This document shows positions 40,618 to 50,614 of a stretch of 64,000 nt of DNA, in pieces; position 1 is the stretch's first letter, and every line of letters starts with the position of its first letter. Under the pieces are notes generated by a model. The model saw nothing but the letters and a program-made list of their open reading frames with translations, did not search any database and was not told the origin of the DNA. The stretch is taken from positions 217,836 through 281,835 of the forward strand of contig NW_027461523.1 of NCBI RefSeq assembly GCF_024713945.1, in the 5' to 3' direction. The stretch comes from Dermatophagoides farinae. Its lineage: Eukaryota > Arthropoda > Arachnida > Sarcoptiformes > Pyroglyphidae. The translations under genes and the position numbers were made by a program.

Positions 40618-42108
40618 TTATTTGTATAAAGAAATGCAAATTATGTAAATAAAAATAACGGTATCAATAAGTGCGCTTTCTGCTTGCGAGGTTTTGTGTT
40701 CTTTTACAAATTCCTGTATGTCGATTAAATCTAGATTTGTATAATAATTTTTCATTGCTATGGATGCTTCACAGCCGCTCACGATGTGTTTGCAGATTTG
40801 CGTGAGTTTTGGCGATATCTGTAATGCTGAACAAAATACCTCGCAAATGTCCAAGTGAGTTAGGTTGATTTTATGCAGTTGCACAGAGTGCCAGAAAATG
40901 CTTACGGCTTTATTGCGCTCCGGAAATTTTTGTGCTAACTTTTTTATTTGTTGATACACAGTTGTGACTTCTTCGTCTTGTTTGTTCAGGCTGTTTTTTT
41001 GTTTGCAAAAAACCAAGTGGTACTTTTGTCTCCACGCGGTTAAAAAGTTTAAAAACAAGTTTAACGAGGCTAGCGTGTTCAAGGAAGCTATAAAGTGGTT
41101 TCTATGAGAAAATAACGAGAAGACGAGCAGCGAATTGTTGTACACTTTGTTCAGCATAGTTGAACTAAGGCTATTAGTGTCTCCAAACATCCATTGTAAG
41201 GGCGAGAAGTTGTCGCGGTTTTGCTCAATTGTGATCGCGCAATAGTTGTTGCCTGTAGCTGCTAACGCGATCAAACATTTTTCGTCAATTTCATGCACTT
41301 TGAAAACACAAATTTCGCGGCCAAACACAGACTGAGTTTGATTCACATACAAGACTCGCAGCATTAAATCTTCGAAAATCAGAATTTCCAGTTTGGGCCT
41401 ATCTTGATAGTGTATCAGTAGGTACTTGTCAGAGTCAAAAAGAATTTTGCATTTCTCAGAAAGCAAACTGTACGAATAAACAATGTACGACACAGTATTA
41501 ATTACGATAAGCATGTACTCTTTCGATGCACACATTATACAATATGAAAAAGATTCTTCTAGAAAATGCTCTTGAGCCACCAAACTGCTGTTTTGCCAAA
41601 CGTCCATCAGTTGCTGATCGCCATATGTTAATTGGCTGTTCGAAACAGAAAAAATGCTTCGTTTATGATCTAGTATTGGTTGTGCGGAATTACAACCAAG
41701 CGAATCATAGATGTTTTTTGCAGTACTAATAGTGTTATTCAACAAAGTGCTTTTTTGCACCGAGTCCGCGTTTAAAACGTTTGTTTTGCCTGCAAGAGCT
41801 GCGGCCTTTGGAACTTCGGCTTCGACGTAACGTTTGGCGGTTTCGAGCTCAGGCTCGAGTTTTGTGTTTATTCGTTGACTTTTAGACTCGTCTGCGTCTT
41901 TGTTTTTTTCTTCTGTGGCAGGAAGTTGAGCAGTTTTTTCCGTCGTAGTGGTGTTGAAGTGCAAACCGTCGAACGGACGCTTGTCAAACCATTGGCTTAC
42001 GTAGGTAAGGTATTTAGAATATTTGAAATTGTACTCAGGTTGCGTTTTGTATTTTTCCAGTTCCGATAACGCCCAAGCAAAAGTGTCGTCGTGATTTTCA
42101 AGCAGCAT
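40618..42108 (-). CDS. Unknown 496-residue protein
   Basis: ATG at 42108; the frame continues a few codons upstream without another ATG. The N-terminal 40 residues are helical with aromatic residues (DTFAWALSELEKYKTQP). A Lys/Glu/Ala-rich low-complexity linker spans residues about 55-110. The remainder looks like a mixed globular domain with strand-like hydrophobic segments (CIMCASKEYMLIVINTVSYI) followed by a helical C-terminus that ends in a hydrophobic run (LIDTVIFIYIICISLYK). No family recognised. Confidence 0.6.
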   Translation of the reverse strand: MLLENHDDTFAWALSELEKYKTQPEYNFKYSKYLTYVSQWFDKRPFDGLHFNTTTTEKTAQLPATEEKNKDADESKSQRINTKLEPELETAKRYVEAEVPKAAALAGKTNVLNADSVQKSTLLNNTISTAKNIYDSLGCNSAQPILDHKRSIFSVSNSQLTYGDQQLMDVWQNSSLVAQEHFLEESFSYCIMCASKEYMLIVINTVSYIVYSYSLLSEKCKILFDSDKYLLIHYQDRPKLEILIFEDLMLRVLYVNQTQSVFGREICVFKVHEIDEKCLIALAATGNNYCAITIEQNRDNFSPLQWMFGDTNSLSSTMLNKVYNNSLLVFSLFSHRNHFIASLNTLASLNLFLNFLTAWRQKYHLVFCKQKNSLNKQDEEVTTVYQQIKKLAQKFPERNKAVSIFWHSVQLHKINLTHLDICEVFCSALQISPKLTQICKHIVSGCEASIAMKNYYTNLDLIDIQEFVKEHKTSQAESALIDTVIFIYIICISLYK

Positions 42109-42223
42109 ACCGATCCTCACGCAACCAATAAAAAACGCTTAAGATTTCAGTTTTTCGTATATTGACATAACACCCTCGGGTTTAGTTTCTTAGTATGTCT
42201 GTGCTGAAAATTGTCGGAATAAA

Positions 42224-43583
42224 TTACGGTCCAAATTTTGTGAAATATATATTTTTTACATAATCAAACGTGCGTTTGAAGGGGAAAAACAAAATGTTTA
42301 AACAAAAAAACGCAATCAAATAGTCCGTTATTTCTGTGTTGATGGGCGTCACGAAAGGGATGTCCCGGAACATTTTCTGATATTTGTCTGAAATTTCTTT
42401 TTCGTGATAGTACTGAATTTTGAACGGAAACCAACCGACTGTTTCACGGTTATCCGTTGCGAGTTCATCCGCTAGATCAGGCGTAGAGAAAATTTCCTCA
42501 AATGAGAGTAGCAGATAATAGAGTATCATATCGCTGTTTTTGGAGTTTTTATTGGTTTTCGATAAGATTTTATTGTTGAGGAAAATGAAAAGTGGATCAA
42601 ACGACAAAGCAGACTGCAAATGAGCTAGAACATTTCTCTGAACTAAGGCTTTATCAGTGTTGATAATGATCGGGAATATTCCAGTCGAATAGCTCAAAAA
42701 AATTTTAGCCGGCACAGAGAGTCTCGTTAAAGTTACGTTATTGGGCAAAGATTTCGCCTTGAGCTTTGTTATAGCGCTGTTTATCCGATCAGCGTCGGAG
42801 GAAAAGTCACTGTGGTTGCTCAATTTCGTGAGAAATTTAGTGTTATTGCATAAAACGTCTCTTTGCGAGAAAGGGGAGTCTGGCTCTACGTGCAAAATCG
42901 AAAACTGCTTACTTATTTCTGGGTCGTTGCAATACGTACGCGAATTGGACAGAGAATTCAGGTCTAGAATTTTGGCACAGTCTTGATGGAACTTGTAACA
43001 CTGGTACATTTGGTTTCGCACGTTAGGAGGTATGTAGCCCGAACAAAAGTCTCTAGCTCTGTAGTAAGTAATGACTCCTGTATGGAAAAAAAACAACAAA
43101 AGCGAAATGAAAAAGATCAACCTTGCAGATATGGTTATGAGCCCGAAAAAAATGTAGTTTGATGCAAATTTACCTCGAGAGTAACGTACAATGAAAATTT
43201 TTTCAAAAAGTTTGGACAGTATTTGGTACGAAATACAGACTAAGCAGCAGACAATACTGGTGTTGACTATAGATACCAGAACAGTAGGTGATAAGTTTGC
43301 CAGATTACTAAAATTGACGAATCTAGGCGGAGCATCGCTCGTATATGACGGGAGCTTGCACTTCTTGCTGGGCACTTGAAGATACAGGCTAAAGCCTTTG
43401 AACCACATCGAAAGTGTGAAAAATCCTAAAACTGTTCCAGAATTCGGACTTACTCAATGATAACACTCCAATAAATAACACTATAAGCAAATACAGAAAC
43501 TGGTCTTCATAGACGGTGCTCGCAATCTGTTCTGTCAAAACTACTTTCCAAACTTTGCATTTCAAGTAAAATTGACTAATCAT
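42224..43583 (-). CDS. Multi-pass membrane protein, two exons
   Basis: Exon 1 is 43454-43583 and exon 2 is 42224-43425, giving 443 residues. Hydrophobic segments lie near residues 29-46 (FLYLLIVLFIGVLSL), 88-110 (VSIVNTSIVCCLVCISYQI), 130-160 (IFFGLITISARLIFFISLLL) and close to the C-terminus (YLIAFFCLNILFFPF). Between the third and last lies a soluble region of about 240 residues that starts with three Cys (CSGYIPPNVRNQMYQC then C seven residues on). One long soluble loop between TM segments recalls nuclear-envelope or ER proteins, but I recognise no family. Confidence 0.65.
43426..43453 (-). other. 28-nt intron
   Basis: GTAAGT ... GTTTTAG, phase 1. Joins the N-terminal TM segment in frame to the rest of the membrane protein. 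Confidence 0.85.
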
Positions 43584-43793
43584 ATTTCCGAGGGTATTTG
43601 CAACCTGAAAAGTTTAACCTATAACAGCAAAATCAAATGGTCAAAATTGCATCTATCAATTTGAAATTTTGGATTATAAAAGTTTTATTCACGCTAGTTC
43701 TAAGATTTGGTTATAAAGCTAAATAATAATAGAATAACAAAAATAAATTTATAGTTGCATAAGGTAAAAAGATAAATTTATTAATCGTCAGAT

Positions 43794-44054
43794 TTATAAA
43801 GAAACCTTGGACAAGACGTTTTTAAATATTCTAGGGAGGTTTTTCATGGTTCTCATTCGGCCGGTTCCTCGTCGTCTTCTTCTAATAGACTTTTCGGACC
43901 AATTGTATCTTCTTAATTTAGCGTCAGGGTATCCACAGCTAGCGCACTTCTTCTTTTGAATGTGGAAAGCATGCTTGGAGCATCTTCTGCAGTCTTGATG
44001 GGTTTTTTTGTTGTGCAAACCTCTCGAACCGGTACCTTTACCACACTTACCCAT
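43794..44054 (-). CDS. RPL37: Large-subunit ribosomal protein eL37
   Basis: 86 residues, ATG at 44054. Zinc-finger ribosomal protein: KKTHQDCRRCSKHAFHIQKK gives the first Cys pair, and CASCGYPDAKLRRYNWSEKS the second, matching the family CRRCGxxxYHxQK and CxxCGYPxxKxRxYNWSxK. Ends with GTGRMRTMKNLPRIFKN as expected. Slightly shorter at the C-terminus than human. Confidence 0.96.
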   Translation of the reverse strand: MGKCGKGTGSRGLHNKKTHQDCRRCSKHAFHIQKKKCASCGYPDAKLRRYNWSEKSIRRRRRGTGRMRTMKNLPRIFKNVLSKVSL

Positions 44055-44122
44055 TTTGTATAAATGAAATTAATTTATTTGTTATAAAATTGAAAAATTA
44101 ATTTGTTAAGTCCTCTGATTTT

Positions 44123-44892
44123 TTAAAAATCAAATTCGAAACCCTCGTTTGTAACGCGATAATATAGACTAGAAAATATTTTTTACGCTTTGTAACTTAC
44201 ATTTTTTTTTGCGAAAAACCATTTGTTTGTATAATCGCTTTTTCGCCGTCGAGGTAAATCTGTGTTTTTACAAGCGAGCGCCATAACAGCCCAAGCGCAG
44301 GTGTGTCGTCGAACTGCACATTGTTAATTACTAAAGTAAACGTTTTGTGCTTATCGCTACATTTTCGGAGTAGAACGTTGAGTTTAATGATCTGTTCTGC
44401 GCGTCTGATAAATTTATCATCGTCGCTGTTGTAGTTAAGTAGATTTACTGGACTGTCGATTACTATATAAATGGCGTGTTCACTTGGTTTGTTTGCCAAG
44501 ATTACTCTTAAGCTTTTATATAATTCTTCTATGTCGTTTAATTCTTTAATATATATTTGATTAAGCGAAATTTCATCTGGACAACGTTTTTTTGTTATAG
44601 AATGGTAACGCTGGATGGGAAATTTGCCTTTTGTAACAAAGTAATATATTTTAACGTGTCGATTTATTTGCAGCTGGTAGCTGCAAAATGTCAAGGCAAA
44701 CTGTGTTTTGCCAGAACCAGGGGGGCCCTGCAAGGTATTAATTTTTGAACGTACGTAAATTTCGAAAAACGCGTGACTGTGAATTCCTCCGTCAAGAAAT
44801 TGATCTAATATTTGAAAACCTGTTAAAGACTGATGTACGTTGTTTAATTGCGATATATTTTCTGTAGTGACTAAGAATCTTGTTAAAAGCAT
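44123..44892 (-). CDS. RAD51 paralog (XRCC3/Rad57-like), two exons
   Basis: RecA-fold ATPase acting with RAD51 in homologous recombination. Exon 1 is 44201-44892 and exon 2 is 44123-44168, giving 245 residues. A short lead-in (LTGFQILDQFLDGGIHSHAF) precedes Walker A GPPGSGKTQ (56-64). Walker B is IYIVIDSPVNLL. Near the end, LVINNVQFDDTPALGLLWRS corresponds to the XRCC3/Rad57 region with PALGLAW. The second exon supplies LYYRVTNEGFEFDF, with the Arg and Gly-Phe of the last RecA-core strand. The N-terminal helix-hairpin domain of RAD51 is absent, as in several paralogs. XRCC3-like is the best guess; RAD51C-like is possible. Confidence 0.75.
44169..44200 (-). other. 32-nt intron in the RAD51 paralog
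   Basis: GTAAGT ... TTTCTAG, phase 2. The unspliced frame stops at its donor (ATG TAA); splicing adds a 15-residue end that completes the RecA core. Confidence 0.85.
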
Positions 44893-44932
44893 TAGAATAT
44901 CGTAGTTTATATCAATATTTTGTGTAAATTAT

Positions 44933-46174
44933 TTATAGAAATAAATCAAGCTTGCTAAATTGTTCGTTTCGCTTTGCATCATTGATCGCATTTTCATTGT
45001 TGTATATCTTCTTGTTAACGCGATAATATAACGAAGAGAAAGTAGTTGACTGAGAAAAAGAACTTGAGATGTGTTTGGATTGACGTTGTGGGCTGGTTGG
45101 AGCCTTAGTATCATGACACGAAATGTTACATGAGTCTACTAATCGTTCTATAAAAAACAAGTCAGAAATCAGATTCCAAGTATCTGTAATTTTATTCTGC
45201 TGTAGTTTGTTAAACATTTCTAGGCAGTGGTGTATTAGTTCTATATTCGTGTATCGCATCAGCCGTTGAGTTTCCATAATTACTGAAAAGTTGCTTTTAA
45301 TTTTAAAATTTTCTGCTCGTTTTGTGTAACCGTAATAACTATGGTAGGATGTGGATTTTCTATTTATTAATTCTAACGTGGCTACTGCAAGACTAAGTGT
45401 CGGGTTCCTATTAAAATTGCTAGTCATAGTTGTGGAGGATGAATTATATTTTATCGCTGCGATAGAATCCAATACTACAGCTTTGATCAAAAGCCAACAT
45501 CTTAGTTTATAGTTAAGCGGTAGTTGAATGCATATAAAATAGTTTTTAGCCGAAGTTTTTGTAAGGATAATGTGCAAATAACGTGCTTTTGCTTCGCCAA
45601 TGGGTTGTATTTTAGTATTTTCTAAATTCGCCTTATTTTTCGCAAATTGAAATAAATTCTCAAAAATGCTCTGATAAGAAACTATGGGAACGGTTTTAAT
45701 GTTTTCTTTTATATTTTGAGTACTGTTTATACTAATTCTATCAACATAAATATTAATTAGATCTTTTGACACTCGAACTATATCGATCGTATTGGACTCC
45801 TGATTGACAACAATTCCAGAAATATTAGTTTTGGAATTGTAGTAAACTTTGAGTTGCTTGAACTGCTCATAGTTGAAAGTATCTTCTGATAACGTCTGGG
45901 GTTGGGAGATAATTGTGGAAACAGTTTCAGAAAAATTATTTGCATTTTTAACGACGTTAGTAGCTTTTTTTTCTTTGTAATTGTTAGCACTAAAAGATTT
46001 GTTTTCAGTTGTACGTATTTTTGTTAACTCATAATACGTGAATAATCTAGCCAAATACAGTTCATAGTATCTATTTTTCTCATCTTCAGATTGTTTTACC
46101 GAGTGATCATTGTTTTTGATATACAAATGCGATTTATCAAGGCAGTGATATAGCGTTTGGTTGTCGGTTTTCAT
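44933..46174 (-). CDS. Unknown protein
   Basis: 413 residues from the ATG at 46174. The reading frame stays open about 40 codons further upstream (to about 46294) with protein-like content but no ATG, so a non-AUG start or an undetected upstream exon is possible. The N-terminus is charged. The middle has strand-like hydrophobic segments (NYFICIQLPLNYKLRCWLLI) and the C-terminus is Ser-rich. No family recognised. It lies only about 90 bases downstream of the GBP-like gene's stop if the longer frame is used. Confidence 0.55.
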   Translation of the reverse strand: MKTDNQTLYHCLDKSHLYIKNNDHSVKQSEDEKNRYYELYLARLFTYYELTKIRTTENKSFSANNYKEKKATNVVKNANNFSETVSTIISQPQTLSEDTFNYEQFKQLKVYYNSKTNISGIVVNQESNTIDIVRVSKDLINIYVDRISINSTQNIKENIKTVPIVSYQSIFENLFQFAKNKANLENTKIQPIGEAKARYLHIILTKTSAKNYFICIQLPLNYKLRCWLLIKAVVLDSIAAIKYNSSSTTMTSNFNRNPTLSLAVATLELINRKSTSYHSYYGYTKRAENFKIKSNFSVIMETQRLMRYTNIELIHHCLEMFNKLQQNKITDTWNLISDLFFIERLVDSCNISCHDTKAPTSPQRQSKHISSSFSQSTTFSSLYYRVNKKIYNNENAINDAKRNEQFSKLDLFL

Positions 46175-46381
46175 TGCATTAAAATACTCTATTGGATCTG
46201 TCAATAATATTATTGATGTGTTAATTTCTATTAATACATTTTGTGATATGTGTGTGAAATTCACAATTCCTGTGATATATAGCGTAACAGGACTTTTTTA
46301 ATAAAAATTTTTACTTGTGCTGCAGGCAGCTTTAATAATAAAGAAAAAAAAGTTTATTAGGAATTTAAAGCGAATTTTGTT

Positions 46382-49279
46382 TTAAGATGGATAACTGTTA
46401 CGATGAGAATATGTAGAACTGTAATTGTTGTTGTCGTATTGAAATAATTTAGATGCTGGATCGTTTGTATAATATTTGTTTTGCTCGGTAAAACTAGACA
46501 ATAGTTTAGGATCTAAATGTGGCTTTTTGTACGAAGAAGCGGACAAAAAACCGGAGAAAGATAGATCAGCTAGTAAAAGTAAAAATACCGCAAACAAAAC
46601 TCCAGATATAATTGTTCCAGTGGTTGTCCAATTGTTCATCCAATATTTTGTCATGCTGATTGTAACTAAAGCAAATTGGATATCTGGAGTCAGCAAAATT
46701 AAAAATGGTATTATACTAAGCAGGAACCTCATAAAAATGTTTCGGTAGGCTTTAAGTTTTACATAATCAAAATAAGCTCTTATTATTTGCAGTAATAGAA
46801 AAGTTCCGGAAGTTACTTTGACAAAAAGTAAACCAGTGATTAATCTAATAGTATCTTTCATACTATCAACATATCGTATTATGACTCTGCGAAGAAGATT
46901 GTGTTGGTGAGTATTCAAATCTACCAACGGACGATTACCTACCTTTGAATCTAAATAGTATTCTTCCTGAATTGCTTCCATTGCGTGACTGACAATATAA
47001 TCTTTAAAAGATGTAACCGAATAAAATTTATTTGCCTCCAAAGCCAAATCGTTTACTAATTTATCAAGAATGTGGGAGTATAAGTTTTTTACAGTTTCTA
47101 TGTTTTGATCAGTCACCCACTGAATACACTCGTTCAGTTCGGCTTCGAGCTCACGTAGTTTGTGACTTCCTTCTGGACTATTGTAACAAATGAATTTCGA
47201 CTTAAACTCGTCAATTTTAGCAGTTATATATGAAGAAAGTTTTGTTTCCAACAAGCTTTCATCGATAGGAAGCGGAATTTGTTTAACCAAGTCGCTTTTA
47301 CAATACATTTGAACGTGTTTATTGAACTGATCAGCTGCATTTGTGCATAACTCTTCCCATTCAGAAATTATGGTTGTTGTATGTGCCTGCAAAGTTTTTT
47401 CAAGTTCTGTCAATACAACAGGATGAGCTGTCAAATTCGAAAATGGTTGCGTAATGTTTTTGAATTCTTTTAAAAGTGCATTGGTTTTTGAATTTAGTGT
47501 TGCTAATAATTGTTTGTAATTCATAGTTTCGAATGTAGGTTTTTCAGCTTGTAGTGTTTTTTCAAAATTCTCTACCAGTGAATTTTTGGTTTCTTCGAAC
47601 ATCGTTTTGATGTTCTTAAGATTGCGATCTAAAATCATAGCTGACTTATTTTGAAGCATATTTAAAAAGTTATCTTTATTAATGCCACAACACGTATCTG
47701 AGTATATATTATCGAATGATGCTGTAAACCGCTGAATATAAGGTTTTTGAGCTTGAACAATGTCTTTATGTAATTTTTCAGGTATTAATATAGATGTAGC
47801 CAAAGATACAAATTCTTGCTCAAATTGAGACAACAAAGTATGGATTTTTCTTTTACACCATTGTTGATAAAGCTTACAATGTTCTTGCAAAAGATCGTTC
47901 TTCGTGTCCATAAGATCAATTTCAAACGACTGCTTAGCAGCTGTTATATTCTTGACAGCAGAATAATCTACAGAAATTGTTCGAGCAGTCGAATCCCAAA
48001 GGTTCAAAGTCTCTTTCAGTGAGTCAGCAAGTAGCTTCTGGAAACTCGTGGAGCTCATCGGTTTGTCATACTTAAAGGTTTCGTTCAAAATCGAGATAAT
48101 GTGATTTTTTAAAATAAAAAGTATATCCGCCTTAACTTGTTTCATTTGGAAGTCGTAAAATGGTTTGTTTATGTAAGAAAGGTCCGGAAAAAAATCATTT
48201 TGTTTTTGCTCGTTTTCAGGCTTATTTTCTAAAACTTGAACAAGAAACTCTAGCAAGTCAGCAAGATCTGAACCAGTCATCGGAATATTTTTTCCGTTCT
48301 GTGAGTTTAACTTTAATTTTGGGTTTCTAGACATGCGATTGAATAACTCAGAACGATATTTATTTATGATGGATAAATATTCACCGTTTAATTGCTCCTT
48401 CGGGACCTTGTCTATCCGTTGAAGTTCATCGACTCCAAAAGCAGGAGGAGGCAGCAATAACGGGTCGATGACGTTGAAAAAGCGATTTATAACTTTCGGA
48501 ATAACTTGGTGATCTTGTGAATTCGTTGAGTCAGAGTTTTCTTGGTTGGCTTTTTCTTCGTAGTTTTTCGTTAACAGCTCGTTGAGCCATTTATGTGGAG
48601 TATAACTTTGAAATTCTTGTACGAAGTCTTGAACTACCCAAGTCATGTATTTAGGCGTTAACAATTGTAAAAAATTGGTTAATGTGGTGTTTTCTGGTAG
48701 TACATCGTTATTTTTTTTCCAAACTTGGGTTCGCAATGCAAACAAGTTGGCTTTGATCATTAAGTTCTCTATTGTTTCTATTTGCTGGTTATCAATAAAT
48801 TTCACATTATTGTACAAGAGCTCGGAGGAAATCAAAGCAGCGACGGTAAATAGTTTCACGTCGTAATTTGTAGTGTCAGCGTGACTAAAAAGTCCTTCTG
48901 TGTCAATAAGCAACAAGTAACTGCCGTTATATTTTATGGCTGCTGGGAAAGTCCAAATCCCATGTGTTTCTGCTTTTATATTGTATCCCACTGAAAAATA
49001 ATCGTCTTTGTTCATAGGTGTCGTTAGTACTATCTCATTATAAAACTTTGAATCTTTTATTCCTCTGATTAGTTGGTTTAAAAAAAAACTTTTTCCAGTG
49101 TGAACATTACCAATTGTCGTGGCTAGAGAAATCGGGCCTGGAATCTTTCGAAGAAAATCAAGACCTTCCTGAACAAGTTCTAACCTGTCATGTTTGACAG
49201 ACGGCTTAACTAACTGTATTGGGGATGAATAAATTGTGGCACAAAATAACCAACTTGATAAAAATACGTTCAACATCAT
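46382..49279 (-). CDS. Guanylate-binding protein-like GTPase with signal peptide and TM region
   Basis: 965 residues. Residues 1-19 form a signal peptide (MLNVFLSSWLFCATIYSS). The GTPase domain has P-loop GNVHTGKS (57-64), the GBP-type switch I region HGIWTFP, G3 as DTEGL (126-130) and the following LFTVAALISSELLYN, which tracks human GBP (IFALAVLLSSTFVYN). The GBP-specific RD motif is QD here (217-218, WVVQDF), so guanine specificity may be weakened. Long helices follow, then from about residue 795 several hydrophobic segments (GTFLLLQII, FMRFLLSIIPFLILL, GVLFAVFLLLLADL) and a Ser/Tyr/Asn tail. Family: dynamin-like large GTPases (GBP/atlastin). The layout resembles neither vertebrate GBPs, which lack TM regions, nor atlastin, which lacks a signal peptide. 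Confidence 0.75.
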   Translation of the reverse strand: MMLNVFLSSWLFCATIYSSPIQLVKPSVKHDRLELVQEGLDFLRKIPGPISLATTIGNVHTGKSFFLNQLIRGIKDSKFYNEIVLTTPMNKDDYFSVGYNIKAETHGIWTFPAAIKYNGSYLLLIDTEGLFSHADTTNYDVKLFTVAALISSELLYNNVKFIDNQQIETIENLMIKANLFALRTQVWKKNNDVLPENTTLTNFLQLLTPKYMTWVVQDFVQEFQSYTPHKWLNELLTKNYEEKANQENSDSTNSQDHQVIPKVINRFFNVIDPLLLPPPAFGVDELQRIDKVPKEQLNGEYLSIINKYRSELFNRMSRNPKLKLNSQNGKNIPMTGSDLADLLEFLVQVLENKPENEQKQNDFFPDLSYINKPFYDFQMKQVKADILFILKNHIISILNETFKYDKPMSSTSFQKLLADSLKETLNLWDSTARTISVDYSAVKNITAAKQSFEIDLMDTKNDLLQEHCKLYQQWCKRKIHTLLSQFEQEFVSLATSILIPEKLHKDIVQAQKPYIQRFTASFDNIYSDTCCGINKDNFLNMLQNKSAMILDRNLKNIKTMFEETKNSLVENFEKTLQAEKPTFETMNYKQLLATLNSKTNALLKEFKNITQPFSNLTAHPVVLTELEKTLQAHTTTIISEWEELCTNAADQFNKHVQMYCKSDLVKQIPLPIDESLLETKLSSYITAKIDEFKSKFICYNSPEGSHKLRELEAELNECIQWVTDQNIETVKNLYSHILDKLVNDLALEANKFYSVTSFKDYIVSHAMEAIQEEYYLDSKVGNRPLVDLNTHQHNLLRRVIIRYVDSMKDTIRLITGLLFVKVTSGTFLLLQIIRAYFDYVKLKAYRNIFMRFLLSIIPFLILLTPDIQFALVTISMTKYWMNNWTTTGTIISGVLFAVFLLLLADLSFSGFLSASSYKKPHLDPKLLSSFTEQNKYYTNDPASKLFQYDNNNYSSTYSHRNSYPS

Positions 49280-50614
49280 TTATCTATTTTCTGTTGTAAC
49301 TTCACAAAATTGATTAGTAATATATAAATCAGCTTATGTCAGGTTATTTTAAATAAAATTATCTTACAAATTCGTTTTTGTTGCCACTTGATTTCGTCTA
49401 AATAACAGACAATGTAACATCGGTATTAGCGTAATACAGCTAGATTAAGATAATTCTAAAATAATTCTTAAAATTAATCCCATGATTTTTACAGTTTTTT
49501 TTTAAAGCACTAATTCATTAGTAAATAAAATTTTTTAGACTATCCGGCCAAAGTGTGGTTTATTATTGCTTTGATCATTTTTATCTGTTATTCATAAGAT
49601 TTTTCTATTATCAAAAGCACTAGTATCGTAAACTACAATGTCAGCCCTACTGTTATTTAATACATTGCTTTGTTGTAAGGTTTTCTTTCTTCGTTTGCAA
49701 ATTAATACCCTACATGTACTGCTTTACAATGATTTTTTATTAAATTTATAATATGAATTATACACTACACATTTATAAGTTAATTATTGGCACCATCTTG
49801 ATCATGATTAATTACATAAGATAAAATTAGTCGATTAGTCTTTATCTTACTCAATATAAATTATTATTAAACAAATCATTGTAACAAAATCCGCAGTTTA
49901 CTTATCTAAGTTAGCGTAAACAAACCTAATTTTCCACTTATTAAGTAAGAAATTGCGTTCAGAACAAATAGTACAGAAGAAATTTTAATATAAAATAATT
50001 TACTTAACCATCTTATATTTATGTGTTCTGAGATTATTTTTTTTTATAAGCTTGAATTTTTTAAATCATTTTCGAAAAAGTGCTTTAAATTTAGTATAAT
50101 GATACGCAATTAAGCGTCAATAATGACTGAGCGAATATTTATTTTACAAAAAACGTAATTGTCGGGCGTTTCTGATTTTATACTAAAATCACTTGTTTTC
50201 TGAAATTTAGATTGTAATTAATCAAAAGAAACTATCTTAGTCACGTACTCTAAAAGAAGTAACATGAAAAAAACAACATTTATATGGCCTTAAACGAAAT
50301 GTAATTCGTTATAAGCCAGTGTTTGTAATTATTATTTATAGATAATCGTATTACTTATATAGTTTTCTTTGTTATACTTATTGAGGCTGGACAAAAAATT
50401 AAAGTAAGTATTAATCGAATTTTGCCGTATTAAAATGCATAGATAACACAAATTACGAGTAATATTTAATTATTGCAAACAAATTATGCATCAGATGTTA
50501 AAAACAGTTAATTTAAGTGAAAGTTTCACGGAATAATATTGCCAAAATTTAGATTTTTTTAGGTTTTTTTTCATTTCATACTTTTGAAATAAAATCTTTA
50601 AAAAAAAAAATTTT
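49280..50614. other. Long AT-rich gap between the GBP-like gene and PWP1
   Basis: 1335 bases between divergent starts, the longest gap in the window. No ORF of note, no tRNA-like arms, no tandem repeats. I see only A/T-rich sequence. Confidence 0.5.
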
